Positions 35,552-43,576 of a stretch of DNA of 64,000 nucleotides are shown here, piece after piece (within the stretch, counting starts at the first letter, position 1; the number at the start of each line of letters is the position of its first letter). The notes beneath the pieces were generated by a model. The model had not been told where the DNA came from. It saw only the letters and a list, made by a program, of their open reading frames with translations, and searched no databases. The DNA is from Mycolicibacterium hippocampi (GTDB lineage: Bacteria > Actinomycetota > Actinomycetes > Mycobacteriales > Mycobacteriaceae), in assembly GCF_010723735.1 (NCBI RefSeq), contig NZ_BLLB01000002.1, positions 2,108,001 to 2,172,000 on the forward strand, in the 5' to 3' direction. A program made the position numbers and the translations under genes.

Positions 35552-36967
35552 GTGGTAACGCGCATCGTGGTCATCGGCGGCGGGCCGGCCGGATACGAGG
35601 CGGCGCTGGTGGCTGCCGCCAAGGGCAAAGACGTCACCCAGGTGACGCTCGTGGACTCCGACGGGGTGGGCGGAGCCTGCGTGCTTTACGACTGCGTGCC
35701 GTCGAAGACACTGATCGCCTCCACCGGCGTGCGCACCGAGCTGCGGCGGGCCGAGGGGCTCGGCTTCGACATCGCCGTCGACGCCGCCAAGATCTCCCTG
35801 GGCGAGATCAACAACCGGGTCAAGACGCTGGCCGCGTCGCAGTCCGCCGACATCGGTCGCCAGCTGCTCAACCAGGGGGTGACGATCATCGCCGGCCGCG
35901 GCGAGCTCGTCGACGACACCGAAGGCATGGCCCATCACCGGGTGAAGGTCACCACCTCAGACGGCAAGGTCGGGGTGCTCAAGGCCGACGTGGTGCTGAT
36001 CGCCACCGGCGCCAGCCCCCGGGTGCTGCCCAACGCCGAGCCCGACGGTGAGCGCATCCTGACCTGGCGACAGCTCTACGAGCTCGCTGAGTTGCCGGAA
36101 CACCTGATCATCGTGGGCTCGGGGGTGACCGGCGCGGAGTTCTGCAACGCCTACACCGAGCTCGGGGTGACGGTGACGGTGGTCGCCAGCCGAGACCAGA
36201 TCCTGCCGCACGAGGACTCCGACGCCGCCGCGGTGCTCGAAGAGGTGTTCGCCGAACGTGGAGTCACGCTGGTCAAGAACGCCCGGGCCGACTCGGTGAC
36301 CCGCACCGACACCGGCGTACAGGTGAAGATCGCCGACGGCCGCACCGTCGAGGGCAGCCACGCGCTGATGACGGTCGGCTCGGTGCCCAACACCGCCGGT
36401 CTCGGTCTGGAGCGGGTGGGCGTGGAACTCAAGAATGGCGGCTACATCCCGGTCGACCGGGTGTCGCGCACCCCGGCGGCGGGCATCTACGCCGCGGGTG
36501 ACTGCACCGGCCTGCTGCCGTTGGCGTCGGTGGCCGCGATGCAGGGCCGCATCGCCATGTACCACGCGCTGGGCGAAGGGGTGTCGCCGATCCGGTTGCG
36601 CACGGTGGCGTCGGCGACGTTCACCCGGCCTGAGATCGCCGCCGTCGGCATCCCGCAGTCGTCGATCGACGACGGCAGCGTGCCGGCCCGCACCATGGTG
36701 TTGCCGCTGAACACCAACGCCAGGGCGAAGATGTCGCTGCTGCGGCACGGTTTTGTGAAGATCTTCTGCCGGCCGGCGACGGGCGTGGTGATCGGTGGTG
36801 TGGTGGTGGCGCCGATCGCCTCGGAGCTGATCCTGCCGATCGCGCTGGCCGTGCAGAACCGGATCTCGGTGACCGACCTGGCGCAGACGCTGTCGGTGTA
36901 TCCGTCGCTGTCGGGTTCCATCGTGGAGGCCGCGCGCCGGTTGATGGCGCACGACGATCTGGACTGA
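35552..36967 (+). CDS. lpdA: NAD(P)H quinone reductase LpdA (flavoprotein disulfide reductase family)
   Basis: A 471-residue FAD/NAD(P) oxidoreductase, orthologue of Rv3303c. The FAD site is VVIGGGPAGYEAALVAAAKG, the paired cysteines lie in GGACVLYDCVPSKT, the NAD(P) site is LIIVGSGVTGAEFCNAYTEL, and the second FAD motif is GIYAAGDCTG. At the position of the catalytic His-Glu pair of lipoamide dehydrogenases (HPTLSE) this protein has SVYPSLSGS, with Tyr for His and Gly for Glu, so it cannot be a normal lipoamide dehydrogenase. That agrees with the known quinone-reductase role of mycobacterial LpdA. The start is GTG. Confidence 0.93.
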   Translation: MVTRIVVIGGGPAGYEAALVAAAKGKDVTQVTLVDSDGVGGACVLYDCVPSKTLIASTGVRTELRRAEGLGFDIAVDAAKISLGEINNRVKTLAASQSADIGRQLLNQGVTIIAGRGELVDDTEGMAHHRVKVTTSDGKVGVLKADVVLIATGASPRVLPNAEPDGERILTWRQLYELAELPEHLIIVGSGVTGAEFCNAYTELGVTVTVVASRDQILPHEDSDAAAVLEEVFAERGVTLVKNARADSVTRTDTGVQVKIADGRTVEGSHALMTVGSVPNTAGLGLERVGVELKNGGYIPVDRVSRTPAAGIYAAGDCTGLLPLASVAAMQGRIAMYHALGEGVSPIRLRTVASATFTRPEIAAVGIPQSSIDDGSVPARTMVLPLNTNARAKMSLLRHGFVKIFCRPATGVVIGGVVVAPIASELILPIALAVQNRISVTDLAQTLSVYPSLSGSIVEAARRLMAHDDLD

Positions 36968-37023
36968 GCACACGTAGCCTGGGACGGACAACCGTACTGA
37001 CGAGTAACGAGGAGTCGGTCAAC

Positions 37024-38769
37024 GTGAGCGACGCGATCCCCGGTCCGGGCAACGGGCAGACCCTGCTGGGTCCCGAGCAGCGGGCGCGCGCCTGGCAGCG
37101 GCTGGGCAGCGAGCAGTTCGACGTCGTCGTGATCGGCGGCGGCGTGGTGGGTGCGGGCGCCGCGCTGGACGCGGCCACGCGGGGCCTCAAGGTGGCACTG
37201 GTCGAGGCGCGTGACTTCGCCTCGGGGACTTCCAGTCGCAGCAGCAAGATGTTCCACGGCGGTCTGCGCTATCTCGAGCAGTTGGAGTTCGGGCTGGTGC
37301 GTGAGGCGCTGCACGAACGGGAGCTGTCGTTGACGACGCTGGCGCCGCACCTGGTCAAGCCGCTGCCGTTCCTGTTCCCGTTGACCAACCGGTGGTGGGA
37401 GCGGCCCTACATCGCGGCGGGCATCATGCTCTACGACCAGCTCGGTGGCTCGAAATCGGTTCCGGCGCAAAAGCATCTGACCCGCTCCGGGGCGCTGCGG
37501 CTGTCCCCGGGTTTGAAGCGCAGCTCGCTGATCGGCGGAATCCGCTACTACGACACCGTCGTCGACGACGCCAGGCACACGATGACCGTCGCGCGCACCG
37601 CGGCGCACTACGGAGCGGTGGTCCGCACGTCCACCCAGGTGGTGGCGCTGCTGCGGGAGGGCGATCGGGTCACCGGAGTGCAGGTCCGCGATACCGAGAA
37701 CGGCACGATCACCGACGTGCACGGCCACGTCGTGGTCAACGCCACCGGGGTGTGGACCGACGAGATCCAGGCATTGTCCAAGCAGCGCGGCCGGTTTCGG
37801 GTCCGGGCATCCAAGGGCGTGCACATCGTGGTGCCGCGGGACCGTGTCGTCAGCGAGGTCGCGATCATCCTGCGCACCGACAAGTCGGTGCTGTTCGTCA
37901 TCCCGTGGGGCACGCACTGGATCATCGGCACCACCGACACCGACTGGAACCTCGACCTGGCGCACCCGGCGGCCACCAAGGCCGACATCGACTACATCCT
38001 CGGCACCGTCAACACCGTGCTGGCCACCCCGTTGACCCATGACGACATCGACGGCGTGTACGCGGGGCTGCGGCCACTGCTGGCGGGGGAGAGCGAGTCG
38101 ACCTCGAAGCTGTCCCGCGAGCACGCCGTTGCGGTGCCCGCCCCGGGTCTGGTGGCGATCGCCGGCGGCAAGTACACCACCTACCGGGTGATGGCCGAGG
38201 ACGCCATCGACGCCGCGGCCGAGTTCGTACCGACGCGGGTGGCGCCGTCGATCACCGAGAAGGTGCCGCTGATGGGCGCCGACGGATACTTCGCGCTGGT
38301 CAACCAAACTCAAAGCGTCGGAAAGCATTACAACCTGCATCCGTACCGCGTTCGGCATCTGCTGGATCGGTACGGGTCGCTGATCGGGGAGGTGCTGGCG
38401 CTGGGCGAGGAGAACCCGGACCTGCTGGGGCCGATCACCGACGCCCCGGTGTACCTGAAGGTCGAGGCCGCCTACGCCGCGGCGGCCGAAGGGGCGCTGC
38501 ATCTCGAGGACATCCTGGCGCGCCGGATGCGGATCTCGATCGAGTACCCGCACCGCGGTGTGGAGTGTGCCCGTGAGGTCGCCGAAGTCGTGGCGCCGAT
38601 CCTGGGGTGGAGCGCCGAGGACATCGACAGTGAGGTCGCGACCTACCTGGCGCGGGTCGAGGCTGAGGTGCTGTCCCAGTCGCAGGCAGACGACGAGTCG
38701 GCCGACGCGTTGCGGGCGGCCGCACCGGAAGCCCGCGCGGAGATCCTCGAACCGGTGCCGCTCACTTGA
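37024..38769 (+). CDS. glpD2: Glycerol-3-phosphate dehydrogenase (FAD-dependent)
   Basis: A 581-residue membrane-associated flavoenzyme that oxidises glycerol-3-phosphate to dihydroxyacetone phosphate and reduces quinone. The FAD motif is VVVIGGGVVGAGAALDAATR, followed by the family signature SGTSSRSSKMFHGGLRYLEQ. Further conserved blocks include VPWGTHWIIGTTDTDW and AIAGGKYTTYRVMAEDA, and a C-terminal helical domain completes it. The GTG start follows lpdA by 56 bp. The stop overlaps the next gene as TTGA. Orthologue of Rv3302c. The phoY1 gene that follows it in M. tuberculosis is absent here. Confidence 0.95.
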   Translation: MSDAIPGPGNGQTLLGPEQRARAWQRLGSEQFDVVVIGGGVVGAGAALDAATRGLKVALVEARDFASGTSSRSSKMFHGGLRYLEQLEFGLVREALHERELSLTTLAPHLVKPLPFLFPLTNRWWERPYIAAGIMLYDQLGGSKSVPAQKHLTRSGALRLSPGLKRSSLIGGIRYYDTVVDDARHTMTVARTAAHYGAVVRTSTQVVALLREGDRVTGVQVRDTENGTITDVHGHVVVNATGVWTDEIQALSKQRGRFRVRASKGVHIVVPRDRVVSEVAIILRTDKSVLFVIPWGTHWIIGTTDTDWNLDLAHPAATKADIDYILGTVNTVLATPLTHDDIDGVYAGLRPLLAGESESTSKLSREHAVAVPAPGLVAIAGGKYTTYRVMAEDAIDAAAEFVPTRVAPSITEKVPLMGADGYFALVNQTQSVGKHYNLHPYRVRHLLDRYGSLIGEVLALGEENPDLLGPITDAPVYLKVEAAYAAAAEGALHLEDILARRMRISIEYPHRGVECAREVAEVVAPILGWSAEDIDSEVATYLARVEAEVLSQSQADDESADALRAAAPEARAEILEPVPLT

Positions 38770-39635
38770 CGCGGACGCCGGCACCGCTTCCGGTGCGCGA
38801 CGGACTCGGGCCGGCACGGGTCCGGTTGCGTGGCGGCGCGGTGCTGGTGGAGTTGGCGGACCGGTTCGGTGAGGCCGCCGCGGCCAAGGTGCTCAACGGT
38901 GAAGTGCGCACCGCCGACGGCACGGTCGTCACCGCATCGACTGTGCTGGAACCGAATTCGCACGTCTACCTCTACCGGGATCTGCCCGACGAGGTGCCGG
39001 TCCCATTCGACATGCCGATCCTGCACCGCGACGCCGACATCGTCGTCGTCGACAAGCCGCACTTTCTGGCCACGATGCCACGCGGCCGCCACGTCGCCCA
39101 GACCGCGCTGGTGCGGCTGCGTCGCGAACTCGACCTGCCCGAGCTGAGCCCCGCGCATCGGCTGGACCGCCTGACGGCGGGGGTGCTGGTGTTCACCACG
39201 CGACCGGAGGTGCGCGGCGCGTATCAGTCGTTGTTCGCGCGGGGGCTGGTGCGCAAGACCTACCTGGCGCACGCGCCCGTCGACCCCGATCTCGTCTTCC
39301 CGCTCACGGTGCGCAGTCGGATCGTCAAGCGCCGCGGCTGCCTGCAGGCCGTGGAAGAGCCGGGCGAGCCGAACGCCGAGACGGTCATCGAGCATCGCGG
39401 CGACGGCCGCTACCAACTCACCCCGCGCACCGGGCGGACCCATCAGCTGCGGGTGCACATGGCGTCGCTGGGGTTGCCGATCACCGGTGACCCGCTGTAC
39501 CCCGACGTCACCGACATCCCGGCCGACGACTTCGATGTTCCGCTGCGACTGGTGGCGCATCGCCTGGAGTTCGAGGACCCGCTCACCGGGATGGCCCGGC
39601 GGTTCACCAGCGCCCGCGAGCTACCTGCTGGTTAG
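38766..39635 (+). CDS. RluA-family pseudouridine synthase, Rv3300c-like
   Basis: A 289-residue RNA-modifying enzyme that isomerises uridine in rRNA or tRNA. The catalytic motif HRLDRLTAGVLVF with its essential aspartate is near residue 135, preceded by ILHRDADIVVVDKP, and TGRTHQLRVHMASLG is the conserved late motif. It starts at a rare TTG that overlaps the glpD2 stop (TTGA), so translation is coupled. A perfect hairpin begins 3 bp after its stop codon. The target base is unknown. Confidence 0.9.
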   Translation: MTRTPAPLPVRDGLGPARVRLRGGAVLVELADRFGEAAAAKVLNGEVRTADGTVVTASTVLEPNSHVYLYRDLPDEVPVPFDMPILHRDADIVVVDKPHFLATMPRGRHVAQTALVRLRRELDLPELSPAHRLDRLTAGVLVFTTRPEVRGAYQSLFARGLVRKTYLAHAPVDPDLVFPLTVRSRIVKRRGCLQAVEEPGEPNAETVIEHRGDGRYQLTPRTGRTHQLRVHMASLGLPITGDPLYPDVTDIPADDFDVPLRLVAHRLEFEDPLTGMARRFTSARELPAG

Positions 39636-39637
39636 TC

Positions 39638-39691
39638 TGCGCTCAGATCGCAGTTCCCCTCGGCTTCACGCATTACTGCGATCTGAGCGCA
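39638..39691. repeat. Perfect 17-bp palindrome (family C), possible terminator
   Basis: TGCGCTCAGATCGCAGT (39638-39654) and its exact complement (39675-39691) flank a 20-nt loop. Size, placement right after a stop codon and lack of a T-run resemble the family B elements, but the sequence is unrelated. There is only one copy in the window. Confidence 0.75.
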
Positions 39692-39985
39692 TACCGTGCG
39701 CGGTCCGAATGCGCACAGAGGCAATGTACGACATCCCTGAGTTGTTCGCTGCACGATTCGACGGTGCAGTCAAAAACAGCTTGGACGAGGCATCTAGTGC
39801 CGTAATTGGCGTGAGCAGAATTTGCCCGGCGGGGTCGGTGACCGCTACGAAACGGTGACCGGACGACGATGACGGTGCAGGGCCCGCGTGCAGTGCCGAT
39901 GCTGTCGACGCATACGCCGACGCGCATACCTGGCAAAGCTGGGCACGGTGACATCGGATGCGTCGGCGATGTATTCGTATTGGAA
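39692..39985. other. Intergenic stretch, possibly decayed coding sequence
   Basis: No supported gene. On the minus strand an open stretch contains HRFVAVTDPAGQILLTPITA and ALDASSKLFLTAPSNRAA, which looks like the tail of a small antitoxin-type protein, but there is no start codon with a Shine-Dalgarno and no toxin partner. Base composition is more AT-rich than in the neighbours. Confidence 0.35.
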
Positions 39986-40003
39986 ACAATATGTTGATAT
40001 TGT
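39986..40003. promoter_or_regulatory. AT-rich palindromic operator upstream of tetR
   Basis: ACAATATGTTGATATTGT is a perfect 7-bp inverted repeat with a 4-bp spacer, ending 6 bp before the TetR start codon. It stands out in a GC-rich genome and probably covers the promoter, giving autorepression of the TetR-methyltransferase operon. Confidence 0.75.
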
Positions 40004-40009
40004 GTCTGG

Positions 40010-40675
40010 ATGTTCGGTGCCAGCGACCGTCCGGCCGACGACCTGACCGCCCGGGCCCGGATTCGGGACGCCGCGCTGGCCCAGTTCGCAGAACGCGGCG
40101 TCCAGGGGGCCACCATCAAGGGCATCGCCGATCAGGCCGGCGTCTCCCCGGGGCTGGTACAGCACCATTTCGGCACCAAGGACAACCTGCGGCAGGTCTG
40201 CGACGACACGGTCATCGAGGTGTTCCGGCGACAGACCGTCGAGGGCGCAGCCAGCGGGGACATCACCAGGCCGGACTTCATCAACGGCCTCTACCGCGCC
40301 GCTCCGCCGTTGATCCGCTACCTGGCACGCGCCGCGGTCGAGGGCGGGCCGGCCGCGGCCGCGGTTCTCGACGAACTCGCGGCAGGGGCCGAGGAGTTCT
40401 TGAGCAGCACTTGGCCCGAACGCTTCCCTCGTGGTTCGCAGCAGGCCGGCGACGCCGCCGCGGTCATGTGCGCGATGCACACCGGGGTGATCATGTTGCA
40501 CGACCACCTCGCCAGGCAGATGGGCAGCGACCTCGCGGGCGCGGAGGCCACCCGCATCGGTCTGGCGATGTTCGACCTGTACGCGGCGATGGGTGAATTC
40601 ACGGCTTCCGATACCGGCCGGCGGATCGCCGACGCCGTCACCCAGCACCGGGATGCCCAGGAAGGAGACCGATGA
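40010..40675 (+). CDS. TetR-family transcriptional regulator
   Basis: A 221-residue regulator. The HTH reads ALAQFAERGVQGATIKGIAD then QAGVSPGLVQHHFGTKDNL. The ligand domain is residues 70-210, of unknown specificity. A perfect AT-rich palindrome lies immediately upstream, and the leader before ATG 40010 is very short. The stop overlaps the next gene as ATGA, so it likely controls the methyltransferase with itself. Confidence 0.92.
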   Translation: MFGASDRPADDLTARARIRDAALAQFAERGVQGATIKGIADQAGVSPGLVQHHFGTKDNLRQVCDDTVIEVFRRQTVEGAASGDITRPDFINGLYRAAPPLIRYLARAAVEGGPAAAAVLDELAAGAEEFLSSTWPERFPRGSQQAGDAAAVMCAMHTGVIMLHDHLARQMGSDLAGAEATRIGLAMFDLYAAMGEFTASDTGRRIADAVTQHRDAQEGDR

Positions 40676-41502
40676 CCGCGACCCTCGACGACCTCACCCC
40701 GGTCGAGAAGACGCTGCTGGTCACGCTGGCCGGCCGCGCACTGGACGCCCGTAAACCACGCCCACTGCTCAATGATCAACTGGCCGCCGACGTGTGCGAC
40801 CGACTCGGCCCAATCGGCGATACCGTCAGACCGTCGGGCACCGTGCAGTTGGCCACCGCGATCCGCAGCAGGATGCTCGACCGGTTGGTGACGGCGTTCA
40901 TCGACGCGCACCCCGACGCGGTGGTGGTGGAACTGGGGTGCGGGCTGGAAACCCGGATGCACCGCATCACGCCGCCGACCACCGTGGACTGGTACGACCT
41001 CGACCTCGACCGCGTCATCGCGCTGCGCCGGCAGATGATCCCCGCGCTGGAGCGCGCGCACCCGGTCGCGGCGTCTCTGACCGAACCTGGCTGGCTGCAG
41101 GACATTCCGCGGGAGCGCCCGGTGATCGTCGTCGCCGACGGGGTCCTCGGCTTCCTCACCGAGGCCGACAACCGCCAGATCCTGAACGCACTGACCGAAC
41201 ACTTCACCGCCGGTGGCGAACTCGCGTTCGTCGCCTACACCCGTGTCGTCGCCAGGCTGATGGGCTCGATCGGGGAGCTTCGCAGGGTCGGCATACCAAA
41301 AGGGTTTCGGGGCTTCGGTTTTGACGATGCACACGACGTCGAGCGACTCAACCCGCGCCTGACGTTCATCGAGGAACAGCTCGGCGCCGCGGCGCCCGAG
41401 GCCGCGCACTTCCCGTGGGCCACCCGTATGGTCGCCAAACTGTTCGCACGATGGCGCGCCCAGGGCCGTCGCGGCGTCTGGATCGTCCGCTACCGCTTCT
41501 GA
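40672..41502 (+). CDS. LCM-family (class I SAM) methyltransferase
   Basis: A 276-residue methyltransferase of the leucine carboxyl methyltransferase/PPM-like family common in mycobacteria. The SAM site is VVVELGCGLETRMHRI with an acidic YDLDLDRV strand after it, and the family motif VVADGVLGFLTEADNRQIL follows. It is translationally coupled to the upstream TetR gene (ATGA). These enzymes usually O-methylate small carboxyl or hydroxyl compounds; the substrate is not known. A second, distantly related LCM gene lies at 42727-43539. Confidence 0.87.
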   Translation: MTATLDDLTPVEKTLLVTLAGRALDARKPRPLLNDQLAADVCDRLGPIGDTVRPSGTVQLATAIRSRMLDRLVTAFIDAHPDAVVVELGCGLETRMHRITPPTTVDWYDLDLDRVIALRRQMIPALERAHPVAASLTEPGWLQDIPRERPVIVVADGVLGFLTEADNRQILNALTEHFTAGGELAFVAYTRVVARLMGSIGELRRVGIPKGFRGFGFDDAHDVERLNPRLTFIEEQLGAAAPEAAHFPWATRMVAKLFARWRAQGRRGVWIVRYRF

Positions 41503-41599
41503 GGCGCGCCGCCCGCGTTCAGCCCCATCCGGGCGTCGCTGCTGTAACAATCGGGGGACTGCGCGGCGCCCGCCGCTGGAAACCTCGAAGGAGCCGACA

Positions 41600-41947
41600 G
41601 TGCGCAACACCTGGCTCGTGGCAGCGGCGGCGCTGTGCGTGGGGGCGGTGCTCGGTCCCGTATCGGGCCCTGCACCTGCCGCGCACGCCGCGGTGTGCGG
41701 TTCGGTCGGCGGCGTGCACGTCGACATCACCGGCTGCGCGGACCCGCTGTCCGAACTCAACGCGTTCCCTCCGCCACCACCTCCGCCGCCTCCGCCGCCT
41801 CCGCCACCCCCGCCGCCGCCTCCGGGTGCGCCGCCTCCTCCGCCTCCACCGCCCCCGCCGCCACCTCCGCCGGTGTATGTCCCGCACCCCAACGTCGCCG
41901 TCTGCGCCGACGTGGGCCGTCGGATCAGCGTCGGGGGCTGTATCTAG
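41600..41947 (+). CDS. Secreted proline-rich small protein
   Basis: A 115-residue protein starting at GTG 41600 with AAGGAG upstream. Residues 1-30 are a Sec signal peptide with probable cleavage after AHA. The mature part has a short cysteine-containing segment (AAVCGSVGGVHVDITGCADP), then 19 consecutive prolines, GA, 14 more prolines, and a C-terminal segment with two more cysteines (VAVCADVGRRISVGGCI). The two Cys pairs look like matching mini-domains joined by a rigid polyproline rod. The run is encoded by mixed CCN codons. Cell-wall location is inferred; function unknown. Confidence 0.8.
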   Translation: MRNTWLVAAAALCVGAVLGPVSGPAPAAHAAVCGSVGGVHVDITGCADPLSELNAFPPPPPPPPPPPPPPPPPPPGAPPPPPPPPPPPPPPVYVPHPNVAVCADVGRRISVGGCI

Positions 41948-41964
41948 GTGGATATCTAGGTGGA
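41941..41964 (+). repeat. Tandem 12-bp duplication spanning a stop and a start
   Basis: TATCTAGGTGGA occurs twice in direct succession. The first copy contains the stop codon of the proline-rich protein gene. The second contains the GTG used as the SDR start. The AGGTGG in the first copy is placed 8 nt before that GTG and can serve as its Shine-Dalgarno. Confidence 0.85.
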
Positions 41965-42730
41965 CCGAACGTCATTCGACCGGCTGTTCGACATGACAGA
42001 CCGGACGGTCATCGTCACCGGCGGCACCCGGGGCATCGGGTTGGCGCTGGCGCAGGGCTATGTGCTGGCCGGGGCACGGGTGGTGGTGGCCAGCCGCAAA
42101 GCCGAGGCGTGTGAGCAGGCGACCCGGCACCTGCGTGATCTCGGTGGGGAGGCGATCGGCGTGCCGACCCACCTCGGCGAGATCGACGACCTCGCCACGC
42201 TTGTCTCCCGCACGGTGTCCGAGTTCGGCGGGGTGGACGTGCTGGTGAACAACGCCGCCAACCCGCTGGCCCAGCCGCTGGGGCAGCTGACGGTCGACGC
42301 GCTGACGAAGTCGTTCGAGGTCAACCTGCGCGGCCCGGTGCTCCTGGTCCAGGAGGCGCTGCCGCACCTGAAGGCCAGCCCGCATGCCGCGGTGCTGAAC
42401 ATGGTGTCGGTCGGCGCGTTCATCTTCGCGCCGATGCTGTCGATCTATGCGGCGATGAAGTCGGCGCTGATGTCGTTCACCCGCTCGATGGCCGCCGAGT
42501 TCGCAAGTGACGGCATCAGGGTCAACGCACTGGCCCCGGGCCCGGTGGACACCGACATGATGCGCAAGAACCCGCAGGAGGCCATCGACGGCATGGTCGC
42601 CGGAACGCTGATGGGACGGCTGGCCTCGGCCGACGAGATGATCGGCGCCGCACTGCTGTTGACGTCGGACGCCGGCAGCTACATCACCGGACAGGTGATC
42701 ATCGCCGACGGTGGCGGGACGCCCCGCTAG
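41960..42730 (+). CDS. Short-chain dehydrogenase/reductase
   Basis: A 256-residue classical SDR. The cofactor motif is VTGGTRGIGLALAQG, the structural motif is NNAANP, and the catalytic residues are Ser in NMVSVGAF and YxxxK in IYAAMKSAL, followed by LAPGPVDTDMM. The Arg pair in VVVASRKAEA suggests NADP(H). The GTG start lies within the 12-bp tandem duplication; ATG 41993 is an alternative. Its stop codon and that of the convergent methyltransferase gene share one CTAG. The substrate is unknown. Confidence 0.9.
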   Translation: MDRTSFDRLFDMTDRTVIVTGGTRGIGLALAQGYVLAGARVVVASRKAEACEQATRHLRDLGGEAIGVPTHLGEIDDLATLVSRTVSEFGGVDVLVNNAANPLAQPLGQLTVDALTKSFEVNLRGPVLLVQEALPHLKASPHAAVLNMVSVGAFIFAPMLSIYAAMKSALMSFTRSMAAEFASDGIRVNALAPGPVDTDMMRKNPQEAIDGMVAGTLMGRLASADEMIGAALLLTSDAGSYITGQVIIADGGGTPR

Positions 42731-43539
42731 CGGGACCGTTCGAAGGTGTGGACGCGGTATCCGTCGCGGAGCGTGCGCAGCGCGGTACGCAGCACCGGGC
42801 CGGGAATTCGGAATGCCTTGAAGTCGCGTGCTCGGCCGACGATGGACACTGCCGGGCGCGGTTGCCGGTATCCGAGTTGGAGGAACGTCGCCTCTGGATG
42901 GTCTTCGACGAATTTGAACTCACTGCCCAACGCCAGGATCTGCTTGTACAGCTTGCCCATATGCCTGTTGAAGAACACCCGGTTCATCAGGTCGCAGATC
43001 AGCGTGTGGTCGGGAAAAGTGTCGGACAGTGTGGTGAGCAGTTGGTGCACTTGGGTTTTGTCGAGGTACATGAACACGCCCTCGATCACGATGAGGGTCT
43101 CGGCGTTCGGGTCGCATTCGCCCAGCGCGGCGGGGAGTTCGTCGGCCGAGAAGTCGACGGCTCTGCGCCGCAATGTATTCGGACACTTCTCAGGCGCCAG
43201 GATGGTGTTCTTGTGTTCGATGATGGCCGCTTCGTCGAACTCGAACCAGCGGCCGCCGGCCAATCGATAGGCGCGGCTGTCGAAGCCGGTGCCGATGTTG
43301 ATGATCTGCAGGTCTTTGTTCGCTTTGAGGCGTCTGGCGATCTCGTCGTAGATGATCCGCGCCCGCACGACGTTGCTGACGTTTCGGCGGGTGCCGCCGG
43401 AGAACGGGGCATAGACCGTCCTACCTTCGCCGGCCAGGAAGTCCTCGGCGTAGATGTCGGCGTATATCGAGCCCGGTGTGCGGGCGTCGTCGGCGCGGAT
43501 GCCGCAGCAGAAGAACGCGGTTTTGGATATCGGGTTCAT
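42727..43539 (-). CDS. LCM-family (class I SAM) methyltransferase
   Basis: A 270-residue methyltransferase (start ATG 43539, MNPISKTAFFCCGIRADD). It has the family features GGTRRNVSNVVRARIIYDE, the SAM site QIINIGTGFDSRAYRL, the acidic FEFDEAAII and VIEGVFMYLDKTQVHQLL. The CCGIRADDA segment near the N-terminus is typical of O-methyltransferases acting on polyketide-like or phenolic carboxylates. It is convergent with the SDR, and an amidase gene ends 37 bp upstream on the same strand, so an operon is possible. Confidence 0.88.
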   Translation of the reverse strand: MNPISKTAFFCCGIRADDARTPGSIYADIYAEDFLAGEGRTVYAPFSGGTRRNVSNVVRARIIYDEIARRLKANKDLQIINIGTGFDSRAYRLAGGRWFEFDEAAIIEHKNTILAPEKCPNTLRRRAVDFSADELPAALGECDPNAETLIVIEGVFMYLDKTQVHQLLTTLSDTFPDHTLICDLMNRVFFNRHMGKLYKQILALGSEFKFVEDHPEATFLQLGYRQPRPAVSIVGRARDFKAFRIPGPVLRTALRTLRDGYRVHTFERSR

Positions 43540-43576
43540 GTGGGCTCCAGTGAATCTGGGTGTGGTCATGGGTGTG

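Noticed and set aside
36487..38817. Minus-strand open frame of 776 codons across lpdA and glpD2
   Set aside because: Low-complexity His/Arg/Gly composition and full overlap with two well-supported genes.
39666..39989. Antitoxin gene on the minus strand
   Set aside because: The similarity is impressionistic, with no credible start, ribosome site or toxin gene next to it.
40318..41892. Minus-strand frame with a polyglycine start
   Set aside because: It is the antisense of the polyproline run and of the methyltransferase gene; no ribosome site or domain.
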